Shown here in pieces: positions 28,328-41,382 of a DNA stretch of 64,000 bases. The stretch's first letter is position 1. The number at the start of each line of letters is the position of its first letter. The notes beneath the pieces were generated by a model, which saw only the letters and a list, made by a program, of their open reading frames with translations, did not search any database and was not told where the DNA came from. A program made the position numbers and the translations under genes. Source of the DNA: Polyodon spathula (Eukaryota; Chordata; Actinopteri; Acipenseriformes; Polyodontidae); assembly GCF_017654505.1 (NCBI RefSeq), contig NC_054541.1, forward strand, positions 43,583,986-43,647,985, given 5' to 3'.

Positions 28328-29451
28328 GGGTCGTTGTATGCAGTGGATTGCTTATTATTAGAATAATATTGGTCTTTTGACAGATCCATCAATTAGATAA
28401 TTTCCTGTACATGGTAAAATGTGAGCTATTATATAACCAATAATAAATAAAAAGTATTAATATTTGCCCAAGAATAACAGTAAAATTAAACATGCCTGCA
28501 AGCTTAGTGTCAGTTTCTCAGTTGAAACTTTTCATCCATTACAATTTTGATTACACTAAAGGTGTTGGGATTTATTTCCTAAAAAATGCAGACACTTGCT
28601 GGAAAAAAACAAAAAAAACAAGGCAGCTATTTAACTAAAGTTTAAACAACTTTGCTTCACATTTTTTATCCACCAAAATTGAACAGGAAAACATAAATTA
28701 AGAACATTCACAAGAACGGAGACATTGGTCCTTTCAAAGCTGTTTTGAAGGTATGTATCAGTACTCTATGTTATAGTTTGAATAGACATCCAAGATCAAA
28801 TCTCGTTTCCTACAGTATTCGTATTATGTTACCTACAAGTAAAGTGAAAATGCACACGCAGTAGTGGTAGGATAAAACTAAGAAAACAATCAGTTAGGAG
28901 ACTCATTCTATGCCAAGCAGACCAAAGCTCCAAATGATGTCAAACACTGGGTATTATAGTGTTTAAAGTTGAATAACATTGCCGAATTTCTGACCTGATA
29001 TTTTCAGCCATTGAAATATCCACGTGTACAGCACTTCAAATTGAACATGTTTGTCTAGGTGTAACATTTTAATCCTGGGCAGTTCAAAGATGACATTGGT
29101 ATCAATGGACATAGCTTGAATAAAAGTCAAAGTCTATCAGATGAAATGTCAAGGATTTTCTACTGCAGTTGTTTCTTCTTGTTGAAATGGTGGGTTCAGT
29201 CGAACAGAAAGTGAAGTTATAATGGAAGGGGCGAGCACTTTTGTTTCCAGTCTGTGAACTTCATCAGAGACAAGTGCAATAGCGGAAACAAACGAACACA
29301 GTTTCACTGTGATGTGCTCACCAGATGTCCCCCATAATAATTCAGAGTGTGTCTACAGCGTCTACCATCTATTTCACACTACATCTTCAATAACAAAGAG
29401 ATTACCTATCTGTTCCTACAAGCGATACCTGGAAAGAGATTTATCCAAACA
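28328..29451. other. Intergenic stretch
   Basis: No gene or recognisable element seen. Confidence 0.4.
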
Positions 29452-29760
29452 TTTGTTCCTATTACCTGTTCTACTACGGACCTGATTCAGCTGGTTAATG
29501 GACTTTGAGTATTATTGTACTGGTCTAACTGAACAATAATTAATCACTTAAGCTTTCAAGAGTCGGACGAGGCCACTGTGCTTTAGGTTTATTCTGTTCT
29601 TGTAGAAGGAAACTAGCCCTCTTGGGGCCACGTGGCATGCGACCGTTGAGGTCGTATTTTAAATGATGCCAAATTTGTTCCTATTACCTGTTCTACTCCG
29701 GACCTGATTCACCTCAAAGGTCTTTAAGACCTCAAAGGTCTCTTCTTCAGGTGAAAGTAT
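29452..29760. repeat. Repeated 38-bp motif and 'GAAGAAGAGACCTTTGAGGT'-type tail
   Basis: TTGTTCCTATTACCTGTTCT and the following 18 bases occur at about 29452 and again at about 29671 with few differences. CTCAAAGGTCT occurs twice at 29713-29740. The antisense of 29720-29750 resembles 39378-39400 on the plus strand. The source element is unknown. Confidence 0.5.
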
Positions 29761-31781
29761 GAAAGCGAGATTAATGAACATATGATGTTTGAAATTTTCA
29801 GAAGTATAAATCTTTTTTTTTTAATTTCAATCTGGAGGAAAATACCAGCCCCAGTACAGTATAAATATAAAACAGTCGGTGACAGTTCTCTCCATGTACA
29901 ATTTAGGACTATTATACATGCTCTAGTTTTTGTTTTTCGTAAGGTCCTGCTTTTTTATTTAAAAAGTCAGCTATTGAAGCATTCAGACGAAGATCCAAAT
30001 ATGTGCATTCCAAACCTTATTGAGATATCTCGGTTCAAATTGCATATCGTTTTTCTTCTTAACAAACCTTTTTTGTTGGTGTGCTACACCCCAAATGTCA
30101 TTGTAGCCAGTAAAGTACATTTCCTTAAAAAACTCAACTCTGCAATGCTATGACCTCTGACTGGAGTCAAATCTGATATTTCAACTTGTTCCTTGTACTC
30201 AATTAAAGTTAATGAACTGCAAGGCTAAATACTCATCAGTTAAATTTCAATTCAAAATAAATAAAGCATGCAAATGAACATCCATAATATGAATAACAGG
30301 AGTCTATTGCATATCTAAAACTGCATTGATTCATTGAGTAACCACAGTTTGATCTCCATGTATAATTACCAGCAATTATAGCATTGCCACGTTTAGCAGG
30401 ATGAATGGTTAATCAACACTAGGTGATCCAACACATCTGCACACCTTCTATGAATACTTTTGCTATACATCGATAATCGATGATTTAACTTGATTTAAAG
30501 GTTACAGAGAATTTGAAATGGATTAACTGCACAGTGATAATTTGTTACAGAAACTCTTTGCATTTCCAGACATACGGCCTGTTAAAGCCACATTTTATTG
30601 TTTTCTTGACTGGCCTCAGATAAGATTTGTTTTGCTCTATTCCAGAAATACAGGTGATATGTGCAGGAATCTACGGGAATTATATACAACTTTGATACAT
30701 ATATTTTATTTTGAGGTTATACAGTGCTAATAATTATGGTTTACATCTGTGTTTTCCTGTATAGCAAAAAGGCAATTGATTTGGAGAGAATGAAATAGTG
30801 TATTTGAAAACGCAAACACAGGGCTTTAGCTTTAGTTTGTGGTGCTGAATGGGTACATTCACATAAAACAAGGGTTCCTGTTTTAGCTAACCAGTCCCCT
30901 TCCATTGGGCATGTCCTACAGTAACCTGCTCCCCAAATTAACTCTTGCAAAACATCATGGCAGCAAATACAGTAATCCTGTTGCATCTGAGGGCTGTTTA
31001 CTGCTTGAGCAAGAAATTAACTTCCTTATTAGCATCAGTTGTAGTAGATCTACTGCAACATAATGTTTTAGTTAAGTGTTTAATCTCCATGTAAATATAA
31101 CAAGATAAAAAAAAAAAAAAAACATGCTTAATTATGAATGTATTTTTATGTTTGCTGTAGAATTAAACTCAACCCACACAACAACAAACTGATACTGAAT
31201 TTTGAACAAAATATGCTATGCCCATATATACAGTTTAAAATTAGCATTTTTGGACCCAGTGAAACAGCAATGCCACCAGCAGGTATGGGAGTAATAGGGG
31301 CATGTTACAGGGGTACTGTGTTTGGTTTTGCAAGGGTTTATTAGAGGAGCAGGTTAGGTCATGCCAGGGGAGAGAGAGTGTGTGGCTGCAGTAGTGTGCT
31401 AAACTTTAGAGCTCCTGATGAGGTTGTGACAGAATTTGTACGGCTTTCCCCCCATTTAATGTGCCAGTGATAAATATAATAGGGTTATAAATAGATTCTG
31501 AAATAAGACAATGCACATCTTTGTCCAACCACATTGAACGTATTAACTTTGTGTTGAAATAATATTGTACACAGATATTAATATTGTACGTCTGGCTCAA
31601 GAGAACTGAGGATTAGCTCCAGATTGCATGACAATGCCTTTATGAGCCGATGGGGACCCCTGTTTTTGGGGTTTTTTTGGTTACTTTTGAATAGTCTCAT
31701 TCTAGTTCAGTGCAAGTTACACAAATGCAATAACATATTTATTTAGTAGTGTTCTCTGTGCAGTACATCCCAAAGTAATTC
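29761..31781. other. Intergenic AT-rich stretch
   Basis: No gene is recognised; the 123-codon ORF at 29782-30153 shows no domain and is not called. An A homopolymer is at about 31106-31121. Confidence 0.4.
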
Positions 31782-32050
31782 GAACATAAGAACACAAGAA
31801 ATTTTACGAACGAGAGGAGGCTATTTGGCCCATCTTGCTCGTTTGGTTGTTAGTAGCTTATTGATCCCAGAATCTCATCAAGCAGCTTCATAAAGGATGC
31901 CGGGATGTTGGCTTCAACAACATTACTGCGGAATTGGTTCCAGACCCTCACAATTCTCTGTGTAAAAAATGCCTCCGATTTTATGTTCTTAATGCCCCTT
32001 TATCTAATCTCCATTTGTCGAAAAAGTCCCTTGGGTCGACATTGTCAATT
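31782..32050 (-). mobile_element. CR1-like LINE 3' tail fragment
   Basis: About 270 bp antisense to the end of the element at 1-2320, from the GAACATAAGAACA tail to the GACATTGTCAAT block. Compared with the copy at 38616-39181 it has lost about 40 bp (after CTCCATTTGTC) and carries more substitutions, so it is older. Confidence 0.85.
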
Positions 32051-32118
32051 AAACATGATTAGTTGTTCTTATCTTGTAAATGCCTTGGATAAAGGCGTCT
32101 GCCAAATAAATACATAAT
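32051..32118 (+). mobile_element. L2/SINE-type 3' tail fragment
   Basis: TGCCTTGGATAAAGGCGTCT followed by GCCAAATAAATA is the hairpin-bearing 3' tail shared by many fish L2-mobilised SINEs and LINEs. Only this tail is present, directly abutting the truncated CR1 copy. Confidence 0.65.
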
Positions 32119-35100
32119 AATAAAAAGTGAATGAGCATTTTCTCAAAAATGAATAATATCACAATACATATTCACAGTTAGTTTATGTATAGTTTATGTA
32201 TATCTATCCTCAAGAAACTATTGCTTGTTGTAGTAACAATAATAATTTCAATTCTGTGTCTCTGAACATCTGAGCACGTTACCTTATTCTAAGTCTAGAA
32301 TTGTTTTCTATTAATTAATTATTAAGGCAAAACGGGGTGGGGTTAACGTAGATAACCACACCCCTAAAGGCATTACCTTTAACTCTTTATTCCTACCGTT
32401 AATCACACTGGAGTAATATTTCTGCAATGTTTTACAACAAACAATAAAAAATAAAAAATAAAAACTTTATCATTTCAATTTAAAAAAAAAAAAGTAGTGT
32501 TTACCTTCCATTGCTCGTGTGGAGGAGAATTGCATGTGTGTGTTTTCCAATCCCATGTCACCCTGCACAACAAACTGGACACTATATATTGAAACAATGA
32601 CAATGAGACTCTATTGTAACTAGCGAGCCCACAGTATTTCTCTGCTGTACTGTACTTTTTTTTTTTTTTTTTTAACAAATTACAGTGACAGGCAGATCTA
32701 AATGTAAAGTTACTGGGACACTTTTCATTTCAGTATTTTCTTAGTAAACATTTTGGAAAACAAAAAAATGGTGTACAGGGACAGGTGTGAAGAGTCAGCC
32801 AAAACTAGAATCCTGCTAGACTCTTGCTAGCCTCATACCATGCGGTAGCATAGTCGTCTATTCATCTACGCTAGTATAAGAATAATGCAGCACAACAGAT
32901 GCTCTAAATTAAACAAAGCATGCTTGAAATATGGTCCAAGAACTCTATCAGTATCAACTTCATCTCATAAACAAAACCAGAGAATGTTTTACGAGCACGT
33001 CAACATTTATTGCTGTCCTACTCTCAGCTAAAACTCCTAGATCTACATTCAAGAAGGTAAATAAGAATATTTTGTCATATCCCCTTATATCATCCCAGCA
33101 AACACGGCATGAAAAAAATTATCACTGTCAATTAAAGATGAATATATTATGCAATTCTTTAAAAGATCATATTTGACTACATATTTCACCCATATACGGT
33201 CACTGCTAAGATGAAATTATACTTTCTAGATAGATTTCTACCGATTGCCCAAGAGTTTGAACACATCTCTTTCTTTTTCAACTGCACGTCACAGAAATAA
33301 AAGTTATAATGTAGGTGGGAGCAACTTGGATTCAGGAATGAATGAATGAATTAATTAATTAATTTGCATTTGCATTTGTTTCTTAAGAAAAGTTGTGTTA
33401 GCCAGCTATGAGGACAGCCATTTTGAGAAGGTTGATATAAAAGTATCATCATCTTCTGTACCTTCCCACATGAACAGGTTAAATAACTTTAGTTTCCAGC
33501 TTGGTAACTAAACTGAGTTGAATGTGACTTGCATTCATGTTCTTTGAATTTAGGGGCGACTTCATTTTGAATAACAGAATAACAGAAAGTCTATTAAAAA
33601 AAAAGAATCTGGACATTTTATAGCCCCTTAATATAAAATGCCTTGTATAAAATGTTATCTTGGTTTTTAGGCCGTTTTGAAATGTGAACAAAATGTATTT
33701 GTTATTAATCAGCGGTGTAGTTTAGGATCAGCTCTGGGAATCAAAGCATTCACCTTCCAATACATTCATTAAAGACCCACAATATGGACAAACCCCTTTT
33801 ATTCAACAAGTAGAGTAACAGCTTGTTGTTTTGCACCCCAAGGAATCAAGGAAGCATCCTATGACAGTAATAAATGTAAAAAGTCTTAAATAATGTGATT
33901 GCCTTGTTTGAACTGGAAAATGGTATAAACAAGCATTCAAAGTGATGTGGGATCCACTAAAAACTTAAATGCATGGTACAATAACAAGGTTGTCAAACTG
34001 TTTATTTAAATAGGGGGCAGTTTTCTAAATAGGACTCTGGGTGTTACAGCTGCTGCAAGTCAAGGGACATGATTTTAAAATGTAGTTCATTTTACTCTTG
34101 TCAGTGGTAGATTATCTTTATCTGTAGCCTTTGCTGCTCAAAAATGGCAGGACTTTACAGTTCACCTCTGTAATTTATGGTGTATTCAAGTTTGGCCGTT
34201 TTTTTTTGTTGGAGCACTGGGTTGGAAAGTGAAATGTCCAGACTCGTGCCTTGTTTCCATTAGCAAACCTTGTATGCTCACTCTCAACCCACTTGCCCGC
34301 AGAGAAAATCCCAGTAGCCACACACAACATAAAAATACCTCCCCTATAAAATGATATACTTTGTTTAAAGCAGTTTCTTTGTTCCTGAAACATATTTTTG
34401 AGTAAACTGATGCTGGCGTCTTACAGTCACTGCGTGGCCATATACCAGCATCACAATATTGTTGATTGGATCGATTGCTAATGGAAGTGCTATCCAGTTA
34501 GTTTTTGAAGATCTCCTTTCCCTGCAAATTGTTTGTTCAATAAAAACAGTAATTGGCATAGTAAGCTAGGGACTAGGGTCTGCTCTAGAATTTTATTGTT
34601 TTTATATTCTGACAGTTTAGGATTTTTGCAAAAATCTTGTCTGCAGGATTTCATTGACTAGTACTATAAAAAAAAACATGTCTGTATGATAATTTTGTTA
34701 GAATCATTTCTCATAACTATTCTTATATGTGTTTTCATTCAGATTTGCAGCTTTGCACTGTTCTTTATGTATGAAGATGTAATCGTCATTGTTGACCCTT
34801 GGTAAAACAATGGTAAATATACCATAGCTGTGTTATGAGACTCAGTTGGTATGTGACATTGTGTATGTGACACATTATTAATGTACATGTACAAAAAAAG
34901 GACAATGAGAGAAAATAAGTGAAAACAAAAGAACAACAGAACAACTCTTTCAGGTAAGGTAAGGTAATCATTTTATATATACTATATATCATAATTTTGA
35001 TATATATACCATCACCTATATATATATAATATACGTATATATAATGTGTAATAGTCAAAGTTTCGGGTCACACAGTTTGAAAGCCCAGAAAAGTATTAAA

Positions 35101-35428
35101 ATAACTGGTACAAGAAATTACGTCATCGTGTTTCACAGCTAATTTACACTTCCAGTGTTGAACAAAATGTTCTGAAATGTATGGGAATTAAAGTCTTGAT
35201 TATAATGTTTTGCTGTAGTAAATGTTCTAATGAATTATCTTTACAAATTGTAGGACAAAGAGGATGAAAGAATAAAGGTAATTACCATTGCAAAGAATAT
35301 AATTATACTCTAGATACCAACTTTAATTTTCATTTTAAAAAGTTTTTCGTAGATTGGATTATAAGATAATCTATATATATTATATCTTTAATTTTCTAAA
35401 TAGCATTATACTTCTATGCTCGGATTAT
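32119..35428. other. Gene-poor AT-rich stretch
   Basis: No gene is recognised. Homopolymer A/T runs occur near 32480 and 32656-32673, and an irregular AT-rich patch at 34975-35045. Confidence 0.4.
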
Positions 35429-35438
35429 ATATATATAC

Positions 35439-35501
<63 letters not shown>

Positions 35502-35540
35502 ATATAATATCTATTATATATATATATGTGATATATATAT
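35429..35540. repeat. Irregular (AT)n tract
   Basis: About 110 bp of AT with scattered interruptions. Confidence 0.9.
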
Positions 35541-35706
35541 TAAGGAACGTACACGTAAGAACAGATTTACAGATTTACACACAAAGTATTAATATTAAAT
35601 ATACTCAGTCAACGAAAAGTATACCTTCATATCCATCAGCTCTTCATTTAATTTTCATGGTTCCTAAGCGTAATTTGAATACTACTTTCATTTGTTTATG
35701 TTGGAT

Positions 35707-36191
35707 TGTGGCAAAGTGGTTTGCAGTGCGCCGGTATAGTTCAAACAGATAACAGACAACAAAGTTCATGGTCCAATCAATCCTTTATTGGTTTCATAAT
35801 CCAGGTCATTTGGTGACCCAAATTATAATCCCTGGCAATACACAGCAATGTATACTGCACAGTGAAACCTCAGTATAAACACACACAGAACACAAACACG
35901 ATCACAAGTCCAGAGTGAGTGCTAATGTGCAAGTGATGAAATACAGTTTATTAGTGAACAGCAGTGCTGTTCGGGTTGGTGCTGGACATGAGCGACAGCT
36001 CCCATTTAATATTGACTGGGGCGATGACTTGGTGTACTGTGACTCCACCCCCTTTCCAGGTGGCCGACTTCCACCTTTCTCTGGAATAAATGACCAAACC
36101 AACCAGTGCGGGGAACATTGTTCCCTTTACACAGCGCCCTCACAGGTCGGGAGGGAGATTTATAACCAAGATTCATTCTTTCTCTGTCACA
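35707..36191 (-). mobile_element. Solo LTR, 485 bp, with 5-bp target duplication
   Basis: In minus orientation it starts TGTGACAGAGAAAG and ends ACCACTTTGCCACA. The 5-bp sequence TGGAT flanks it exactly (35702-35706 and 36192-36196). On the minus strand a poly(A) signal (CCAATAAAGG, about 35786-35795) lies near the 3' end. The U3-like part shares ATAAATCTCCCTC and GACCTGTGAGGG with 54840-54872, and GGAGCTGTCGC with both related copies. No internal coding region remains. Confidence 0.8.
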
Positions 36192-37608
36192 TGGATGTAT
36201 AAACTTTCATCTGTTCATATCTTCTTCATACGGAGCCTAATAATGTACGCTTCCTCCATGGTGGTGTAACTCCAGGGATGTTCTGAGGTTTATTACTTTT
36301 AGATACCTGCACTCGAGCACTCACTGTCTGGAGAAGTGTCGTGTCTGTGTTCGGTGTAGTTATATAGTGTCACATTATTTTGGGACTGAAACCCTTGTTT
36401 TGCAAGGAGCCATACACGTGGCTGTGTAGCTGTGTAATAAGCCTGTGCTTATTATTTAAGTGTTACTAACATGCAACACAGCCAAATAAAGGAGCAGTTT
36501 TATTGAACTTTCACTGTGTTGTAGGTGTTATTCCTGAACACACACACACACACACACACACACAGTCAAATCTTGTGAATATGAATTTCAAGGGACCAGC
36601 AAAAAAAAAAAATTAAAAATTGAGTATCAGTAATTTGGCAACTTGAAGTGTGTCATAGTATTTATAGTCCCAAAACAGCACTAAAATACACTACCGAGGC
36701 ACTAATCTGGTGCAAGTGAATACAATTCCCAACATCTTTTGCACTCAGCTGTTCGAACTACAGCGATTATTTTTATTCAGTCGGTATTCCTTTGAACTTC
36801 TTACAGCAGGTGTTAACAAAACATAACAGGTCAGTTAAATAGAGAATAACAGCATTAAGATTTTATCCCCAAACCCCATGATATGAACAACCTTTAAACA
36901 TACAGCCCACAATCTATTTATATAAACATCATCCATCTAAGTGTCCAGCTTATGATTAATAAGAAAAAGTCTAGCTCTCAAAATCGATAAGCCTATATAT
37001 CTTCAAAATAAAGCGCTCCTGTGCAAAGCCTTTAAATGGTGTTCCATGCTCTCCTAATATCAGCATTGCTTTTTCAAACTGTATCTAACTGACCATTAAG
37101 CAGTGTTAGCCATCGGCAAGACAGCTTTATTAGAACATTAAACAACTCAGTGACAGACTAAATGCCTCAGTGTTAAAGTGAATAGTTTTCTAATGGCATA
37201 TCCGAAATGTATTTTCTTCACAGGTTCAAGGAGTTTGAACACCAAAGTACCTTTTAAACACTTGCTATGATTAGGGCCATTGGAGGGTCATGCTTTTTGT
37301 GGTTTCTGAATGCAAGAAGATTGAAGTGCTTGAAAGATGAAAGAAACATTTAGCAGACTTAACCTACACCCTGACTGAGAACAAGCCAATTCAGTAAAGA
37401 TTCAATTGTCAGACTGGAATATAATCAAGAGTTGAATTTTGCGGGATGACTTGAAGAACTAATGTAATGTAATGGCTGAAAATGTAATTTCAGGCTGACC
37501 CGTTCATAACAATCTTTAAAAAAAAAAAAAAAAAGGTAATTACATTGGGTTGTTAACAATTTAAGTGATACTATAAATTGTAGACATCTCCACCCCTCAG
37601 GAGACAGT

Positions 37609-37675
<67 letters not shown>

Positions 37676-38615
37676 CTGTGGTGGGGGGGTTAGTTCAACT
37701 GCTTCAATCAACAACAGTCTCATCAAAATATATATTGAACCCACTAAGCCCAAATATATGATATATGAGAAAGGGCAAGCTTAGCTTACAGTTATAGAGC
37801 ACATCTCTGCTAACTTTGCTTTTACACATTTTCTCCTACAAATTTTATTCACATTTGTATTCATTGAATCATATTCACAGGTTGTCAATTCAGAGTATCC
37901 TCATACAAACTGATTTGCTGCACTACCACATCTACCTTCTACTCAGCCCTATTTCCTCAGGATGCTCCTGCAGCATTTTCCCTGTAACAAATGTACAGGA
38001 ATATATTTGGTTCAAATATTCCCTTAACACAATTTAATGAATTGTTACATATTACAGTTTCTTCTGACCTGATGTTTATTAATGAAACCCTTTTTCTCAA
38101 AATTAGATTGACAAGGAATTAACCTGAAAAAGCTAAATGAACCACTTACAGCTTAAAAAAACGAACAAACAAACAAAATGAAGTAATTTGATATTCCCAA
38201 CCCAGAACCCTGTTCTCCTCCATTTGCAACAATTTATATTCATAAAGGAAATGTTGTAGAAGCATACCTGTAGACTATACCTGTAGATGAGGTGTGGAGG
38301 GTAGGAGAGGACTAGATAGCCTCATGTGAGGAATGCTCTCTAAAATATCTGGAAACATGCTGTATTGGTTGCTATGCAGGGAGACTAATTTAATTGTTTG
38401 AACGGACTATAGTAATACAGTTTAGAAAATCCAATATACAATGTATGTATAGATATCTTTTAACTTACTTGTAGAATATGTTGTTGTAAGCTCAACTTAG
38501 TTCCTAATGGAATCAAAAGAGGATATAAGTAAAATACAATATACTGACATCAAAACTAAACTGCAATAACTCAGCAGGAGCTCCACCCACTTGGGGCCTC
38601 TGTTTTACTCTGTTT
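36192..38615. other. Intergenic stretch
   Basis: No gene is recognised. It holds a (CA)n at 36537-36563, an A run near 37517-37533 and a long (GT)n at 37609-37673. Confidence 0.4.
37609..37673. repeat. (GT)n microsatellite
   Basis: About 64 bp of uninterrupted GT, followed by a short G run (37683-37689). Confidence 0.95.
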
Positions 38616-39181
38616 AAGAACATAAGAACATAAGAAAGTTTACAAACGAGAGGAGGCCATTCGGCCCATCTTGCTCGTTTGGTTGTTAGTAGCTTATTGA
38701 TCCCAAAATCTCATCAAGCAGCTTCTTGAAGGATCCCAGGGTGTCAGCTTCAACAACATTACTGGGGAGTTGATTCCAGACCCTCACAATTCTCTGTGTA
38801 AAAAAGTGTCTCCTATTTTCTGTTCTGAATGCCCCTTTTTCTAAACTCCATTTGTGACCCCTGGTCCTTGTTTCTTTTTTCAGGCTGAAAAAGTCCCTTG
38901 GGTCGACACTGTCAATACCTTTTAGAATTTTGAATGCTTGAATTAGGTCGCCACGTAGTCTTCTTTGTTCAAGACTGAACAGATTCAATTCTTTTAGCCT
39001 GTCTGCATATGACATGCCTTTTAAGCCCGGAATAATTCTGGTCGCTCTTCTTTGCACTCTTTCTAGAGCAGCAATATCTTTTTTATAGCGAGGTGACCAG
39101 AACTGAACACAATATTCAAGATGAGGTCTTACTAGTGCATTGTACAGTTTTAACATTACTTCCCTTGATTTAAATTCAACA
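38616..39181 (-). mobile_element. CR1-like LINE 3' fragment, open reading frame preserved
   Basis: Antisense to 1775-2320 with high identity: the same octamer tail, stop codon and C-terminal ORF. The encoded peptide from EFKSREVMLKLYNALVRP to the stop differs by only a few residues from the copy at 1-2320 (for example SLEKGAF for RLDKGAF). The CR1 match ends abruptly at about 39181; beyond that an unrelated sequence continues the open frame to 39282. This is the youngest-looking CR1 fragment here. Confidence 0.88.
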
Positions 39182-41326
39182 TTTAAGCTGTCTCTGATGA
39201 TTTTAGTGTAAACAGGACTAATGAGACTCCCTGTGGGATCCCCATCCGAGACTGACCGCTTACAGCAGCACAGCCCAGGCACTTCCTTGACTGCCTGACC
39301 CGCTTTGCCTTGATCAGGATATTGTTATAATGCTGAGGCGGAACTTCACAGACAAGAATTAAATTGCATGTATTTATATGAAGAAGAGACCTTTTGAAGT
39401 CTTGAAAGCTTACTGTAGTTTAGTTAGTCCAATAAAATGCATCACATCTTCTCTTTGTCTATGAATACAAAGAAATCTACTCCTGCATCAAACACTTGAT
39501 GATAACTCAGCATGTTGGGGCTTTGCTTTTTCAAGACTGGAAGTGATGGTTAAGATTCTAAAGAGCTTTAACAAGTAAGCTTTGAGCATGTCAATCACAT
39601 CTTCTCTTTTCTCTGTTATGACTAGCTGTTTGCAGCGTAAAATGTTTCCACAGGCACTAGTGTGTATAACACATGAGTTTCTAGGAGACAAATATGTCTG
39701 TTTCAAAGATTTACTATTCTCAACTCTACTCTAATGTGATTTTAAAGAAAGGAAACTATTATATTCTATAAGTAATGTTCTTTTAATTAAGAGACATATT
39801 TTGATGCTGGCACAAGGCACACAGCTAACACTCAATAGATCCTGCAGAACAGATGTGATGGAGTGGCATAAGTCAGCAAGTAAAACCTGAATAACAAAGC
39901 CCCCTCCCCCTTTTGTATACGTCTGTTGAGTTTTTTGGTAGTGAAATAAAACAAAAAAAAACACAACTCTGTAGTAGTAATTACCTGAAATAAAATAGAA
40001 TAAACGTATAGTGAGACGCTCTACTGGCCAATCCCTGGCTGCCAGTCCTGTAAACAGAACCCTGCTGGCAGCAAGTCTCAGACAGTGTGTCTGGCTCTTT
40101 CCTGCAGATGCAGGTATGTGTCTGAGAAGCCAGTGATGGTATATTGTCCTTTTTACAGACTTGTAAAACTAGACAAAGGCATGTGGTAATAGGCCATAGT
40201 ACAATAAAAGTGTTGAAGAATTAATATTAAAAGGTGCCCACTGTTTTATAACCCTTCCAAGTCGGAGTGACGGAAAAAAACAAGTTAATCCAAAAACAGG
40301 GAGCTGTAGCCTTGATCCTGATAAAAGCCATTTACTGGCATCAGATTGTTTAATGAATCAGTTGAAGCATATGAAAACAAGTAAAAAGGGTTGTTGATGA
40401 CACTGTACTCGTGCCACCACCGTTACAATGCTGTGCCAATGTGCCAGTAACGAACGCTATCAGCTTGGATAACCATGCAGTATGTTTTCATACACATAAT
40501 AGTAAAATGGATCTTAATTATGCAAAAAACTGTGGTGACTATTTTATTTATTTATTTTTTTTGTCGTGCAACATGTGTCTGCTGTAATATTTCTGGTGTA
40601 TATTTTTGTCTCCTGTATTTCACGATAGCACATTATGATTTCTATTCTGTTTAAAGACACTGTTTTTTCTTTTTATAAATGTATCGTGACAGATTTTGAT
40701 CATTAGTAAGATAGATGTGTGTGATTATTGCAGTATTTCTTTTACAAATGCTCAATTCCTGAATGTGCTGAAAGGTATTGTTTTGCTGGAAGCAACCACG
40801 GACAGAATGAATGTTATGTCTGGCGAAGTTTGGGGTCTGGACTGATGCCACTGTCTGAAGGGAGGACCAGTGCTATAGCAGATCCCTCCAGGCAGTCACA
40901 TCTGTCTTGGTCAAAAAAAAAAAACCTTTCTCACTCCACCTGTATCATCCAAAAAGGACAACCATCAGAGTTCAATATTCACTCTCAGAAACCAGAAGAC
41001 ATTGTCAAAATTCTTTGAGTTTATGCCAAATCCTGAAAACAAATCTGGTATGTTTGCTCTATTAATCCATACCATAACAATGATGTTACTACAATACAAC
41101 CAACTATAACAAGTGAAAATGTTAAACATTTTTCATTTGGTAGTATTATAATAATATTCCATATAGTGCTGCACACGGCTTATACAAGCATTAAAATGCA
41201 ATGGAAATGGTAGCATAGTAGCAACACAATTCAGACACTAGTTGCTTCATTACCAAACCGGTGGTACAGAAGGAACTACATATATCACTGATAACCACGT
41301 AGTGTAGTACAAGTGGAAAATACTGA

Positions 41327-41382
<56 letters not shown>

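Noticed and set aside
29782..30153. 123-codon plus-strand ORF
   Set aside because: AT-rich, hydrophobic by composition, no recognised motif.
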